From an uncultured Lachnospiraceae bacterium (GTDB taxonomy: Bacteria > Bacillota > Clostridia > Lachnospirales > Lachnospiraceae): a stretch of DNA of 58,734 nt. Below, piece after piece: positions 42,772 through 51,026 of the stretch (position 1 is the first letter of the stretch; every line of letters begins with the position of its first letter). The stretch is from assembly GCA_910585995.1 (NCBI GenBank), contig CAJUGG010000100.1:1-58734 (forward strand). Reading direction: 5' to 3'. The notes under the pieces were generated by a model that saw only the letters and a list, made by a program, of their open reading frames with translations, made no database searches and was not told where the DNA came from. Position numbers and translations under genes: made by a program.

Positions 42772-42965
42772 GGGCTGGCCGCGAAAGGGCGCGTGGGGGT
42801 GGTTTGAATGTCTGCATAGAGTGTATCGGACAGTTCACGGGTTTTGTCTGTTCCATCCGTACACGTAACACGTGTTCGTCTGGCTCAGACAAAACCCGCA
42901 AACTGTCCGCTCCAATCTACACAGCACGATTCAAACCACCCCCGCACGCCCTTTCGCGGCAGCCC
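42772..42965 (+). repeat. nested hairpin element, copy E
   Basis: The core is 42810-42927, forward. The outer arms 42772-42809 and 42928-42965 read GGGCTGGCCGCGAAAGGGCG then GGGGGTGGTTTGAAT and its complement with about four changes. The right edge differs from the other copies: CAGCAC is followed by GATTC instead of T(C/A)TTT, yet still pairs with the left arm. It lies between two divergent genes (response regulator and UPF0251-NifX). Confidence 0.93.
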
Positions 42966-43022
42966 TGGGCTTGGATAAGGGGAGGCTTGTAGGAGATTTG
43001 GAACGGGAGGTAGGAAAAAAAG

Positions 43023-43053
43023 TTATTGACATATGTCGATAATGGAGTATAAT
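43023..43053 (+). promoter_or_regulatory. promoter with palindromic operator of the UPF0251-NifX gene
   Basis: TTGACA (43026-43031) and a perfect TATAAT (43048-43053) are 16 bp apart. The 20-bp near-perfect palindrome TTATTGACATATGTCGATAA (43023-43042) covers the -35 and half the spacer. As the downstream product has a helix-turn-helix domain, autoregulation is likely. Confidence 0.7.
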
Positions 43054-43082
43054 GGGGGATAAAGAAGAGTGGAGGTATTGGG

Positions 43083-43850
43083 ATGCCTAGACCATGCAAA
43101 AGACGACGGATCTGTATGGAGCCTTTGTGTACAGGGTTTGCTCCTTTGGGAGAAGGGGTGAGGTGCGAAGAGGCGGTGATCATGGCGTTGGATGAATTTG
43201 AATGTATTCGTCTGATGGATTTGGAAGGACTGACGCAGGAGCAGTGTGCAGTGCAGATGGATGTAGCGCGTACGACGGTGCAGGCTATCTACAGCAGTGC
43301 CAGGAAGAAGCTGGCGCAGTGCCTGGTGACAGGGAAAGAGCTGCGGATCAGCGGGGGAAATTATAACTTGTGCGGACAACATAAAAAGTGCTGCCAAAAA
43401 CATTGCATGGGAACTTTTCAAAATCTGGAAAAAGAAGGAGCTAAGAAAAACATGACAATTGGTGTAACTTATGAAAATGGACAAATCTTTCAGCATTTTG
43501 GACACACAGAACAATTCAAGATCTACGAAGTACAGGACAATAAGATCGTATCCTCAAAAATCGTAGATACCAATGGCAGTGGCCACGGAGCCTTGGCAGG
43601 CTTTTTAAATGACTACAAGGTAGACACTCTGATCTGCGGCGGTATCGGCGGCGGTGCCCAGAACGCCCTGGCATCTGTCGGCATCAAACTCTACGGCGGT
43701 GTATCCGGAGACGCAGATGCAGCCGTAGAAGCCCTCCTCAAAAATGAACTCGCCTACAACCCCAACGTCCACTGTGACCACCACGATCACCACTCCGACG
43801 GCAACTGCGGAACCCACGGCTGCGGTGAACGCCACTGCGGCGAGCACTAA
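43083..43850 (+). CDS. UPF0251 (DUF134) - NifX/NifB-like fusion protein
   Basis: Protein of 255 residues. The N-terminal 95 residues are UPF0251: MPRPCKRRRICMEPLCTGFAP, then an HTH (MALDEFECIRLMDLEGLTQEQCAVQMDVARTTVQAIYSSARKKLA). A Cys-rich linker NLCGQHKKCCQKHC follows. From MTIGVTYENGQIFQHFGHTEQF on is a dinitrogenase Fe-Mo cofactor (NifX/NafY) fold. The last 25 residues are a His/Cys/Asp-rich tail (HCDHHDHHSDGNCG...). It is probably a regulator sensing or storing an Fe-S or metal cofactor. GGAGG precedes the ATG. No nitrogenase genes are present. Confidence 0.9.
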   Translation: MPRPCKRRRICMEPLCTGFAPLGEGVRCEEAVIMALDEFECIRLMDLEGLTQEQCAVQMDVARTTVQAIYSSARKKLAQCLVTGKELRISGGNYNLCGQHKKCCQKHCMGTFQNLEKEGAKKNMTIGVTYENGQIFQHFGHTEQFKIYEVQDNKIVSSKIVDTNGSGHGALAGFLNDYKVDTLICGGIGGGAQNALASVGIKLYGGVSGDADAAVEALLKNELAYNPNVHCDHHDHHSDGNCGTHGCGERHCGEH

Positions 43851-43876
43851 CACTTTTAACAATATCAATCACCTAA

Positions 43877-43896
43877 AATAGAACTTACGTTCTATT
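43877..43896. other. 20-bp palindrome between convergent genes
   Basis: AATAGAAC-TTAC-GTTCTATT, a perfect 8-bp-arm inverted repeat 26 bp after the UPF0251-NifX stop, followed by CCTAAAAAAGTTTT. It may be a weak terminator. The inner GAACN4GTTC also matches the Firmicutes LexA box, but no gene start lies nearby. Confidence 0.35.
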
Positions 43897-43955
43897 CCTA
43901 AAAAAGTTTTGCCACCCCCACAAAAGTATCGCCCTCCCCCCTCCTACAACCAACA

Positions 43956-44201
43956 GGAGCCGCTGGCAGGGGGATGACATAAGGGGCTGTCGTAACATGG
44001 GGCGCCCTGGCTCGCACAAAGAGTGCTGTGTAGATTGGAGCGGACTGTTGGCGACATTTGTATGTTCCAAGCGGACATTCCTGTCCGATTGGAACATACA
44101 AATGTTGCCGACTGTCCGATACATTCTATGCAGACCTTTGTCGAGCCAGGACGCCCCATGTTACGACAGCCCCTTTGCGTCATCCCCCTGCCAGCGGCTC
44201 C
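43956..44201 (-). repeat. nested hairpin element, copy F
   Basis: The core 44023-44135 is in reverse orientation. The outer arms of about 66 bp (43956-44022 and 44136-44201) begin GGAGCCGCTGGCAGGGGGAT and end CCTGGCTCG, with about three changes. It fills the gap between the convergent UPF0251-NifX and nuclease genes, ending 7 bp from the latter's stop. The inner stem GGCGACATTTGTATG is almost the same as in copy D, whereas the outer arms share nothing. Confidence 0.93.
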
Positions 44202-44208
44202 GTCGCCA

Positions 44209-45804
44209 TCACCTCTCCCACTTATCACACAACGAATGAATCTGACTAGCAAACTTCGACAAATCTTTATTTGCGCCCCCTTCATTCCTATAGATAACCT
44301 GCATAAGCCGTTTCCCAGCCTCAAGCAGCCGTGTAAAGACTTCGGATTTCTTCTTCGCCGCCGGTTTTTCCGTCGTCACAGGAACCGGCATACCCTCTTT
44401 GATCCAGACACCTTCTGCCAGGTCAAACAACCCTCCGCTAAAAGGCGCAATCGCCGGAATCCCGTATTCTTCATTGAGACATTTCGTAAAATCATCGCAG
44501 ATATCGTCTTCCCCATGCACCACAAATACTTTCTGCGGCGTAGGCGAAAACGTGGTAATCCAGCGGATCAGCCCGTCCTTGTCCGCATGTCCGCTGATCC
44601 CCTCTAACTTCAGAATCTCTGCCTTGATTTCAATCGTCTCGCCAAAGAGTTTCACATATTCTGCGCCCTCTAAGACCGCGCGTCCCAATGTCCCATAAGC
44701 CTGGAACCCCACAAAGAGCACCGTACATTCCGGACGCCACAGATTATGCTTCAGATGATGCTTGATACGTCCCGCCTCACACATACCGGAAGCAGAGATG
44801 ATCACCTTGGGCTGTGCGTCAAAGTTGATGGCTTTGGATTCGTCACTGGACACTGCCAGATGAAGATTGTGGAACCGAATTGGATTGATTCCGGCATTGA
44901 TCAGCGCCATCGCATCCTCATCAAAACATGCCCGGAAATTCTTGTTGAAGATAGAAGTTGCCTCGATGGCCAGCGGGCTGTCCACATAGACCGGGAAATC
45001 AAAATCAACCAATCCCCGCTCTTTGATCTCCCGGATAAAATACAGAAGCTCCTGTGTACGCCCCACAGCAAACGCCGGGATCACCAGATTGCCGCCTCTG
45101 CGCAGTGTCCGGTTGATGATCTCTGCAAGTTCTTCCACATAGTCCGGCGGCGCATTGTGCAGGCGGTTGCCGTAGGTGGATTCCATCACCACATAGTCCG
45201 CAGTATCCGTATAGTGCGGGTCCTTGATCAGCGGCTGGTTGGTATTTCCCACATCGCCGGAAAATACAATCTTTTTCTGCACGCCGTCCTCATCAATCCA
45301 GATCTCGATAGAAGCAGATCCTAAGAGATGGCCCACATCCCGGAACCGCACCTGTATCCCAGGAGCAAGCTCGATCTGCTGCTCATAGCCGCATGGATGA
45401 AAGAGATCAATAGCGCCGAGCGCATCTTCTAACGTGTACAGAGGCACATATTCCGCCCCGCCGGAACGTTTTGCCTTCCGATTCTGCCACTCTGCCTCAA
45501 ATTCCTGGATGTGTGCACTGTCACGCAGCATAATATTGCACAGATCACTGGTGGAAAAGGTAGAGACGATATCTCCCTTAAACCCATTTTTGTACAAGAC
45601 AGGCAATCTGCCGGAGTGATCGATATGTGCATGTGTCAAAAGTACAAAATCGATCATATGATCCGGAACCGGGATGTCCTGGTTGACATAGGCATCCCTG
45701 CCCTGTTCCATTCCGCAGTCAATTAGGATATGTTTTCCGCACGCTTCGAGATAGTGACAACTGCCTGTGACCTCATGGTCTGCTCCTACAAATCCAAGTT
45801 TCAT
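44209..45804 (-). CDS. MBL-fold beta-CASP ribonuclease-like hydrolase
   Basis: Zn-dependent hydrolase of 531 residues. The metallo-beta-lactamase motif LLTHAHIDHSGRLP (residues 57-69), VSTFSTSDLCNIMLRDSAHI, FRDVGHLLGSASIEIWI and VVMESTYGNRLH are followed by the beta-CASP region (AFAVGRTQELLYFI, VIISASGMCEAGRIKHHLKHNLW) and the C-terminal HADKDGLIRWI. These are the signatures of CPSF73/YSH1-type RNA nucleases. The last 80 residues are a Lys-rich extension of unknown role. It probably processes RNA, but the target is unknown. Confidence 0.92.
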   Translation of the reverse strand: MKLGFVGADHEVTGSCHYLEACGKHILIDCGMEQGRDAYVNQDIPVPDHMIDFVLLTHAHIDHSGRLPVLYKNGFKGDIVSTFSTSDLCNIMLRDSAHIQEFEAEWQNRKAKRSGGAEYVPLYTLEDALGAIDLFHPCGYEQQIELAPGIQVRFRDVGHLLGSASIEIWIDEDGVQKKIVFSGDVGNTNQPLIKDPHYTDTADYVVMESTYGNRLHNAPPDYVEELAEIINRTLRRGGNLVIPAFAVGRTQELLYFIREIKERGLVDFDFPVYVDSPLAIEATSIFNKNFRACFDEDAMALINAGINPIRFHNLHLAVSSDESKAINFDAQPKVIISASGMCEAGRIKHHLKHNLWRPECTVLFVGFQAYGTLGRAVLEGAEYVKLFGETIEIKAEILKLEGISGHADKDGLIRWITTFSPTPQKVFVVHGEDDICDDFTKCLNEEYGIPAIAPFSGGLFDLAEGVWIKEGMPVPVTTEKPAAKKKSEVFTRLLEAGKRLMQVIYRNEGGANKDLSKFASQIHSLCDKWER

Positions 45805-45885
45805 GATATACCCCCTTTTTTAATATTAGGATGCCACGGATTGCTTCGCCTGACCCTGGCATCCTGTCATTGCTCTGCTATCTGT

Positions 45886-45914
45886 ATCATACCAATTTAT
45901 CAAAGGATATTCAA
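45886..45914 (-). promoter_or_regulatory. promoter of the beta-CASP hydrolase gene with a hairpin in its leader
   Basis: On the reverse strand, TTGAAT (45909-45914), 17 bp, TATGAT (45886-45891). The leader then contains the inverted repeat AGGATGCCA / TGGCATCCT (45857-45865 and 45828-45836) with a 20-base loop, shortly before the ribosome site. This is a possible RNA-level control point for a putative RNase. Confidence 0.55.
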
Positions 45915-45991
45915 CGAATAAAAAGAATTTCTTTTCTTTTTCAGAAGATTGTATTAAAATCAGGAAAACAAGAGAAAAAAGAGGAAGAGCA

Positions 45992-46867
45992 ATGTTTATA
46001 GCAAATCACTGGAACGATTATGAAGTGTTAGATGTCTCTGGCAAGGAAAAATTAGAGCGTTGGGGAGAGTATCTTTTAGTGCGTCCGGACCCACAGGTGA
46101 TCTGGGATACGCCTAAGAGACATACAGGCTGGAAAAAAAGAAATGGGCACTATCATCGGAGTGCCAAAGGCGGCGGTGAGTGGGAATTTTTTAACCTTCC
46201 TAAGCAGTGGAGCATCTCTTATGAGAGATTACATCTTACGTTTAATCTGAAGCCTTTTAGTTTTAAGCATACAGGGCTGTTCCCAGAGCAGGCCGCCAAC
46301 TGGGACTGGTTTTTTGACAAGATCCGTACGGCAGGGCGTCCCATAAAGGTACTGAATCTGTTTGCCTACACGGGAGGAGCTACCCTGGCCGCAGCCGCAG
46401 CAGGAGCAAGTGTGACCCATGTGGATGCCTCAAAAGGGATGGTGTCCTGGGCAAAAGAAAATGCAAAAGCTTCCGGCCTTGAAGAAGCACCGATACGCTG
46501 GTTGGTCGATGACTGCCAGAAATTTGTAGAGCGGGAGATTAGAAGAGGCAATCATTATGATGCTGTGATCATGGATCCGCCCTCTTATGGCAGAGGTCCC
46601 AAAGGAGAGATCTGGAAGATCGAGGATGCGATCCATCCGCTGGTCAGACTGTGTGTGAATCTTTTAACAGACAGACCGCTGTTTTTTTTGATCAATTCCT
46701 ATACCACGGGCCTGCAGCCGGCGGTGCTGGCCTATCTGCTGGGGACAGAACTTCGGCATTTTGATGGTGTTGTGGATGCCCAGGAAGTGGGGCTTCCTGT
46801 GACAGAGAGCGGCCTGATTCTTCCCTGTGGTGCCAGCGGGCGCTGGGAGAGCGGGCAGGACAAATAG
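45992..46867 (+). CDS. class I SAM-dependent methyltransferase (RlmI/RlmK-like)
   Basis: Protein of 291 residues. SAM-binding motif I LNLFAYTGGATLAAAAAGASV is near residue 120, VTHVDASKGMVSWAKENAKASG follows, and the catalytic-loop DPPSYGRGPKGEIWKIED is near residue 193. The latter is typical of 23S rRNA cytosine or guanine methyltransferases of the RlmI/RlmK/YccW group, but the N-terminal PUA domain is missing. The likely substrate is RNA; not certain. GAGGAAGAG precedes the ATG. It diverges from the nuclease gene across 187 bp. Confidence 0.88.
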   Translation: MFIANHWNDYEVLDVSGKEKLERWGEYLLVRPDPQVIWDTPKRHTGWKKRNGHYHRSAKGGGEWEFFNLPKQWSISYERLHLTFNLKPFSFKHTGLFPEQAANWDWFFDKIRTAGRPIKVLNLFAYTGGATLAAAAAGASVTHVDASKGMVSWAKENAKASGLEEAPIRWLVDDCQKFVEREIRRGNHYDAVIMDPPSYGRGPKGEIWKIEDAIHPLVRLCVNLLTDRPLFFLINSYTTGLQPAVLAYLLGTELRHFDGVVDAQEVGLPVTESGLILPCGASGRWESGQDK

Positions 46868-46961
46868 ATAAAATAAAGGCATTTGTTGCATAAACTCCGG
46901 ATTTTGGGAATATATATAAGGAATGGCTTTTTATGTCAAACCAAAACAGGAGAAGAAAAAG

Positions 46962-47486
46962 ATGCGATATGTATGTAAATGGCTGGCAATTGATATCTGT
47001 GCAGTGCTGGCCTTGTTGACTTTACTGTTGGTGGCGCCTGGACTTTTTGGGATTCATCCGTTGATTGTTCAGAGCAGAAGCATGGAACCCGTCTATCCGG
47101 CGGGCAGTCTGCTCTATGTGAGAGATACAAGCACTGATGGCAGTGACCTTGCAGAAGGAGAACCGGTGACGTTTTTTCTTCCGGATCTGGAGACTCTTGT
47201 GACCCATCGGATTGTATCGGTTGACAGGAAACAGCAGGTGATTCACACCAAAGGGGACGCCAATGAACTTGCCGATGAGATCACGACTCCTTTTTCCAGT
47301 GTGACAGGACTTCCGCTGTTTTGCATCCCGTATCTTGGGTATGTGGCGGAGTGTCTGTCGGGCACATTTGGAAAATTTTGTATCTTTCTGATGGTAATAC
47401 TGGTGTTCTTTTTGTCGTGGCTTGACGGAGCAATGCATCATGCACAAAACAAAGTGCAGAAAATTGACATAATCCCCAAAAAATAG
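46962..47486 (+). CDS. signal peptidase I, SipW/ER type
   Basis: Membrane protease of 174 residues that removes signal peptides. An N-terminal helix (IDICAVLALLTLLLVAPGLF) is followed by the Ser nucleophile in QSRSMEPVYPAGSL (Ser40) and a His in LVTHRIVS (His82), where bacterial type I enzymes have Lys. A second helix is near the C-terminus. This Ser-His pattern is that of SipW-like peptidases. The ATG at 46962 has AGGAG nine bases upstream. The ATG at 46923 abuts its AAGGA too closely but would add only 13 residues. No TasA-like substrate gene is adjacent. Confidence 0.9.
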   Translation: MRYVCKWLAIDICAVLALLTLLLVAPGLFGIHPLIVQSRSMEPVYPAGSLLYVRDTSTDGSDLAEGEPVTFFLPDLETLVTHRIVSVDRKQQVIHTKGDANELADEITTPFSSVTGLPLFCIPYLGYVAECLSGTFGKFCIFLMVILVFFLSWLDGAMHHAQNKVQKIDIIPKK

Positions 47487-47529
47487 GGAAAAACTGGGAA
47501 TTGTGTTATTGAAAATTTACAATAAAAAG

Positions 47530-47558
47530 TTGACAAAGTAGTAGGACAAGGATATACT
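47530..47558 (+). promoter_or_regulatory. promoter of the SIS isomerase / sugar importer operon
   Basis: Perfect TTGACA (47530-47535), 17 bp, TATACT (47553-47558), 39 bp before the ATG at 47598. Confidence 0.75.
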
Positions 47559-47597
47559 CAATAGCAAAAGGACCAAACAAATATATGGGAGAAAAAA

Positions 47598-48161
47598 ATG
47601 GATTTTAAGACAAGGTACGAGACGATTCTGGCTGAGCATCGTCAGGTATTTGAGAAGACGGACCAGGAAGGGATGCGGGAATTTATTGAGACGATTAAAA
47701 AACATCCGCGCATTTTCCTGATTGGTGTGGGAAGAGAAGGGATGATGACCAGAGCTTTTGCCATGCGTCTGATGCACATGGGAAAAGAGATCCACTGGAT
47801 CTGGGATGATACCACCCCTAGTATAGGAGAAGGAGATCTGCTGATCGCTACGCTGGGCGACGGCCGGATCGGCCATATCGACTATATCTGTAAGAGAGCC
47901 AAAGAAGCAGGAGCTTTTATCTATGTGGTGACGGGTTCACCGAGCGGCAGTACGGCACAGGAAGTGGCAGACCGTGTGTTTTTTGTTCCGGCAGCCGTCT
48001 ATCGGGGGACTGACCCGGTAGTGCCGTCCACCCAGCCCATGGGCAATCTCTTTGAACAGAGTCTGCTTCTTCATTTTGACATCATCATCATGACTTTGGT
48101 GGATGAGATACCAGATTTGAGTTTTGAGAAGATGTCACACCGCCACAGAAATGTGGAGTAA
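47598..48161 (+). CDS. SIS domain protein, 6-phospho-3-hexuloisomerase-like
   Basis: Sugar-phosphate isomerase of 187 residues with the SIS fold: FLIGVGREGMMTRAFAMRLMHMG, DLLIATLGDGRIGHIDYICKRAKEAGAFIYVVTGSPSGS, and the C-terminal VPSTQPMGNLFEQSLLLHFDIIIM typical of HxlB/PHI-type enzymes. No hexulose-phosphate synthase gene accompanies it, so it may instead isomerise the phosphate of the sugar imported by the transporter encoded directly downstream. A strong promoter lies upstream, and the gene starts a five-gene operon. Confidence 0.88.
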   Translation: MDFKTRYETILAEHRQVFEKTDQEGMREFIETIKKHPRIFLIGVGREGMMTRAFAMRLMHMGKEIHWIWDDTTPSIGEGDLLIATLGDGRIGHIDYICKRAKEAGAFIYVVTGSPSGSTAQEVADRVFFVPAAVYRGTDPVVPSTQPMGNLFEQSLLLHFDIIIMTLVDEIPDLSFEKMSHRHRNVE

Positions 48162-48223
48162 TGGGGTCGTTGCCCGGACAAGCTTCGGGTTGACATAATA
48201 TTTAAAAGATGGAGGATGAAAAA

Positions 48224-49354
48224 ATGAAACACAAAAAAGTATTGGCAGTATTGCTTACTGTAGCAATGGCTGCCAGTGTGGCTGCATGTGGCGGCGGCGG
48301 AAATGATGCCGGAAGTTCTGATGCAGGCAGCACAACTGACACGCAGGAGACTACTGGGACGGACGAGAGCGCAGATACCACAGACGCGGCAGATACAGGC
48401 AGTGATACCACAGGCGACGCAGCAGCAAGCGGCGATGCAGAGTTTACCATTGCACTGTGTGCAAAGACAGAGGGTATTGCATGGTTTGACGATATGCGTA
48501 CAGGCGTGGATGAGTTCAATGCAGATCACGCAGATGTATATGCTTATGAGATCAACCCGGAGGGTAGTGATGCTGCAAAACAGAATGCGATGTTAGAGGA
48601 CCTGATCTCTCAGGGTGTCGATGCGATCTGCTGTGTACCTGTTGACGCACAGGCTGTTGCTGCTACTCTTCAGAAAGCAAGAGATGCAGGTATTGTCGTG
48701 GTAACACATGAGGCATCTGATATTTTAGGCAGTGTGGATTATGACTTAGAGGCATTTGATAACGATTATTTCGGCACTCTGTATGGACAGTATCTGGCAG
48801 AGGCTATGGGCGGAGAAGGACAGTATTATGCAGCAGTCGGCGGCCTTGGCATGACGACTCATATGCAGTGGTTCAACTCCATGGTGAATTATCTGAAAGA
48901 GAATCATCCCAATATGGAACTTGTGAATCCGGACGGCACCCCAGGCGAGGATGACAACAACGAGCAGACCGCTTATGATCTGGCTGTTCAGGCTATTGCA
49001 GCTTATCCGGAGTTAAAAGGTCTGGTAGACTGTGCAGCTTCTTCCAATGGTATGGCGCTGGCTCTTGAGGAGCAGGGACGTACGGATATCAAGCTGGTTG
49101 GTCTGGCTACCCCGTCTCAGGGCGGCGCTTATATTAAGAGCGGAACTCAGTACAGAGGTCTTTGCTGGAGACCGGCAGATGCTGGTTATACCGCTTGTGA
49201 GATCGCTTATAAGATCTTGAAGGGCGAAGAGATCACAGAAGAGACTTCCTTTACCAAAGAAGGATACGAGACCATTACGATCGACGGCAATCTGATCAGT
49301 GGAAACGCTCCTCTTGTATTTACTCCTGATAATGTGGATAACTATCCATTCTAA
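48224..49354 (+). CDS. sugar ABC transporter substrate-binding lipoprotein (RbsB-like)
   Basis: Periplasmic-binding-protein type I family, 376 residues, anchored outside the membrane by a lipobox SVAAC (Cys22). A low-complexity Asp/Thr/Ser linker runs to about residue 70. The binding domain begins FTIALCAKTEGIAWFDDMRTGVDEF and contains LISQGVDAICCVPVDAQAVAATLQKARDAGIVVVTHE, as in ribose, galactose or autoinducer-2 binding proteins. ATG 48224 has GGAGG upstream. A stable hairpin after the stop may enrich this message over the membrane genes. Confidence 0.92.
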   Translation: MKHKKVLAVLLTVAMAASVAACGGGGNDAGSSDAGSTTDTQETTGTDESADTTDAADTGSDTTGDAAASGDAEFTIALCAKTEGIAWFDDMRTGVDEFNADHADVYAYEINPEGSDAAKQNAMLEDLISQGVDAICCVPVDAQAVAATLQKARDAGIVVVTHEASDILGSVDYDLEAFDNDYFGTLYGQYLAEAMGGEGQYYAAVGGLGMTTHMQWFNSMVNYLKENHPNMELVNPDGTPGEDDNNEQTAYDLAVQAIAAYPELKGLVDCAASSNGMALALEEQGRTDIKLVGLATPSQGGAYIKSGTQYRGLCWRPADAGYTACEIAYKILKGEEITEETSFTKEGYETITIDGNLISGNAPLVFTPDNVDNYPF

Positions 49355-49385
49355 TCAGAAAAACGATACTATTGTTACAGGATGA

Positions 49386-49449
49386 GGCTGTCGTGGATTG
49401 CGCCTTTTGGCATCTGAACAGGTGCCAGAAGACGCTTTTTGCGGCAGCC
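49386..49449 (+). other. intercistronic hairpin after the binding-protein gene
   Basis: Outer stem GGCTGTCG / CGGCAGCC (49386-49393, 49442-49449) and inner stem TGGCATCT / AGGTGCCA (49408-49415, 49420-49427). No proper U-run follows (GTCTTTCT). This is the usual place for a partial terminator or RNA-stabilising structure between a binding-protein gene and its ATPase gene. Confidence 0.6.
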
Positions 49450-49487
49450 CGTCTTTCTAGAAAAATATCCACAGGGGGTAACATCTT

Positions 49488-51026
49488 ATGACAAATGCCA
49501 ATTCGATTGTCGTGGCAGAGCACATATGCAAAAGTTACGTGGGAGTACAGGCTTTAGATGATGTGAGCATCACCATAAATGAGGGAGAGATCAAGTGCTT
49601 AGCCGGTGAAAATGGCTGCGGCAAATCTACATTTGTAAAAATTATTGCTGGCGTCGAGAGCTGTACTTCCGGATCCATTCAGATCAATGGAAAGAATTTA
49701 ACCAGACATACAGCGAAGGATGCCATTGATGAAGGTATCCAGGTTATTTTTCAGGACCTAAGCCTTTTTGATGCCATGAGCGTAGCGGATAATATCGCTA
49801 TGAACAAGCTGATCAAAGAGGGCAAACCGCTGACACACAAAAAAGAGATCGAAAAGATCGCAAAAGACGCGCTGAATCTGATCGGCGTAGAACTTCCCTT
49901 AGACATTCAGGTGAAGGAATTATCCATTGCAAACAGACAGATTATCGCGATCTGCCGGGCGCTTGCGCTGGATGCCAAGTTATTATTTATGGACGAGCCT
50001 ACCACGGCACTTACCAAAAATGAAGTAGACAGTCTTCTGGACATTGTATTGGGATTGAAAAAAAGAAATATTGCGGTCGTCTTTATCAGTCATAAACTGG
50101 ATGAAGTAATGAGGATAGCTGACAGTATCACGGTAATACGGGATGGTCATAAGATCGGAGATTTTTCAGCTGATGAATTAGACCCGAAAAAACTGGCATT
50201 TTATATGACCGGACGTGAAGTGGATTATCAGCAGTATGAACGTAATTATGAAGATGATCAAAAAGTTCTGGAAGTAAAACATCTGTGTAAAAAAGGAAAT
50301 TATCAGGACGTAAGTCTCTCTGTGAGAAAGGGAGATATCTTAGGACTCACCGGACTATTGGGCGCGGGGCGGACAGAACTGGCGCTTTCGGTATTTGGTT
50401 TAAATAAGCCGGACAGTGGTGAGATCTATTTTGAAGGAAATAAAGTAGACATTAACAGCCCGGAAGATGCCATTGATCTGGGAATCGGTCTGGTGCCGGA
50501 GGAACGCGAGGCACAGGGGCTGTTTCTGAAAAAAAGCGTCAATGAGAATGTTGCCGCTGCGATCTTAAAGCGTCTTAAGGGCTTTATGGGGAATATTGAC
50601 TCCAATGGCTCTAGGAAACTTGCCAAAGAAGCCATCGAGCAGTTCCGCATTAAAGTATATAATGAGGATACGATTATCAGTACCCTCTCCGGCGGCAACC
50701 GACAGAAAGCGCTGATTGCCAGATGGGCGGCGTCCAAACCAAAGCTTTTTATCCTGGACAATCCCACGGTCGGTATTGATATCGGTTCCAAGGCAGAGAT
50801 CTATGAATATATCCAGCAGTTTGCCAAGGATGGTATCAGCGTCATCATCATCTCGGATGAGGTGGAGGAGATCGTCAGCAACTGCAACCGGGTTGTGGTT
50901 ATGTTCAATGGCGAAGTGGTAAAAGAATATACCGAAGAAGAGATGCAGGTGCCTAATATCCGCCAGCAGATCAATGAGCTGGTGGAATCCGGCAAGATCA
51001 CAGAAGAAGGAGGTCAGACAGCATGA
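49488..51026 (+). CDS. sugar ABC transporter ATP-binding protein with two NBDs (RbsA/MglA-like)
   Basis: ATPase of 512 residues with tandem nucleotide-binding domains, as in CUT2 sugar importers. The first has Walker A GENGCGKST, signature LSIANRQIIAICRA and Walker B LLFMDEPTTALTK. The second has the degenerate Walker A GLLGAGRTELALS, signature LSGGNRQKALIARW and Walker B LFILDNPTVGIDIGS. The Walker B Glu of the second domain is Asn (LDNP). The start is ATG 49488. The stop overlaps the next gene's ATG (ATGA). Confidence 0.94.
   Translation: MTNANSIVVAEHICKSYVGVQALDDVSITINEGEIKCLAGENGCGKSTFVKIIAGVESCTSGSIQINGKNLTRHTAKDAIDEGIQVIFQDLSLFDAMSVADNIAMNKLIKEGKPLTHKKEIEKIAKDALNLIGVELPLDIQVKELSIANRQIIAICRALALDAKLLFMDEPTTALTKNEVDSLLDIVLGLKKRNIAVVFISHKLDEVMRIADSITVIRDGHKIGDFSADELDPKKLAFYMTGREVDYQQYERNYEDDQKVLEVKHLCKKGNYQDVSLSVRKGDILGLTGLLGAGRTELALSVFGLNKPDSGEIYFEGNKVDINSPEDAIDLGIGLVPEEREAQGLFLKKSVNENVAAAILKRLKGFMGNIDSNGSRKLAKEAIEQFRIKVYNEDTIISTLSGGNRQKALIARWAASKPKLFILDNPTVGIDIGSKAEIYEYIQQFAKDGISVIIISDEVEEIVSNCNRVVVMFNGEVVKEYTEEEMQVPNIRQQINELVESGKITEEGGQTA

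Noticed and set aside
43083..43850. Nitrogen fixation locus
   Set aside because: The NifX-like domain is a general cofactor-binding fold fused to UPF0251; no nif structural genes are in the window.
43877..43896. LexA (SOS) box GAACN4GTTC
   Set aside because: It lies between the 3' ends of two convergent genes with no promoter or gene start to control. More likely a small terminator or chance.
47598..48161. Complete ribulose monophosphate pathway
   Set aside because: Only the isomerase-like SIS protein is present; there is no hexulose-phosphate synthase.
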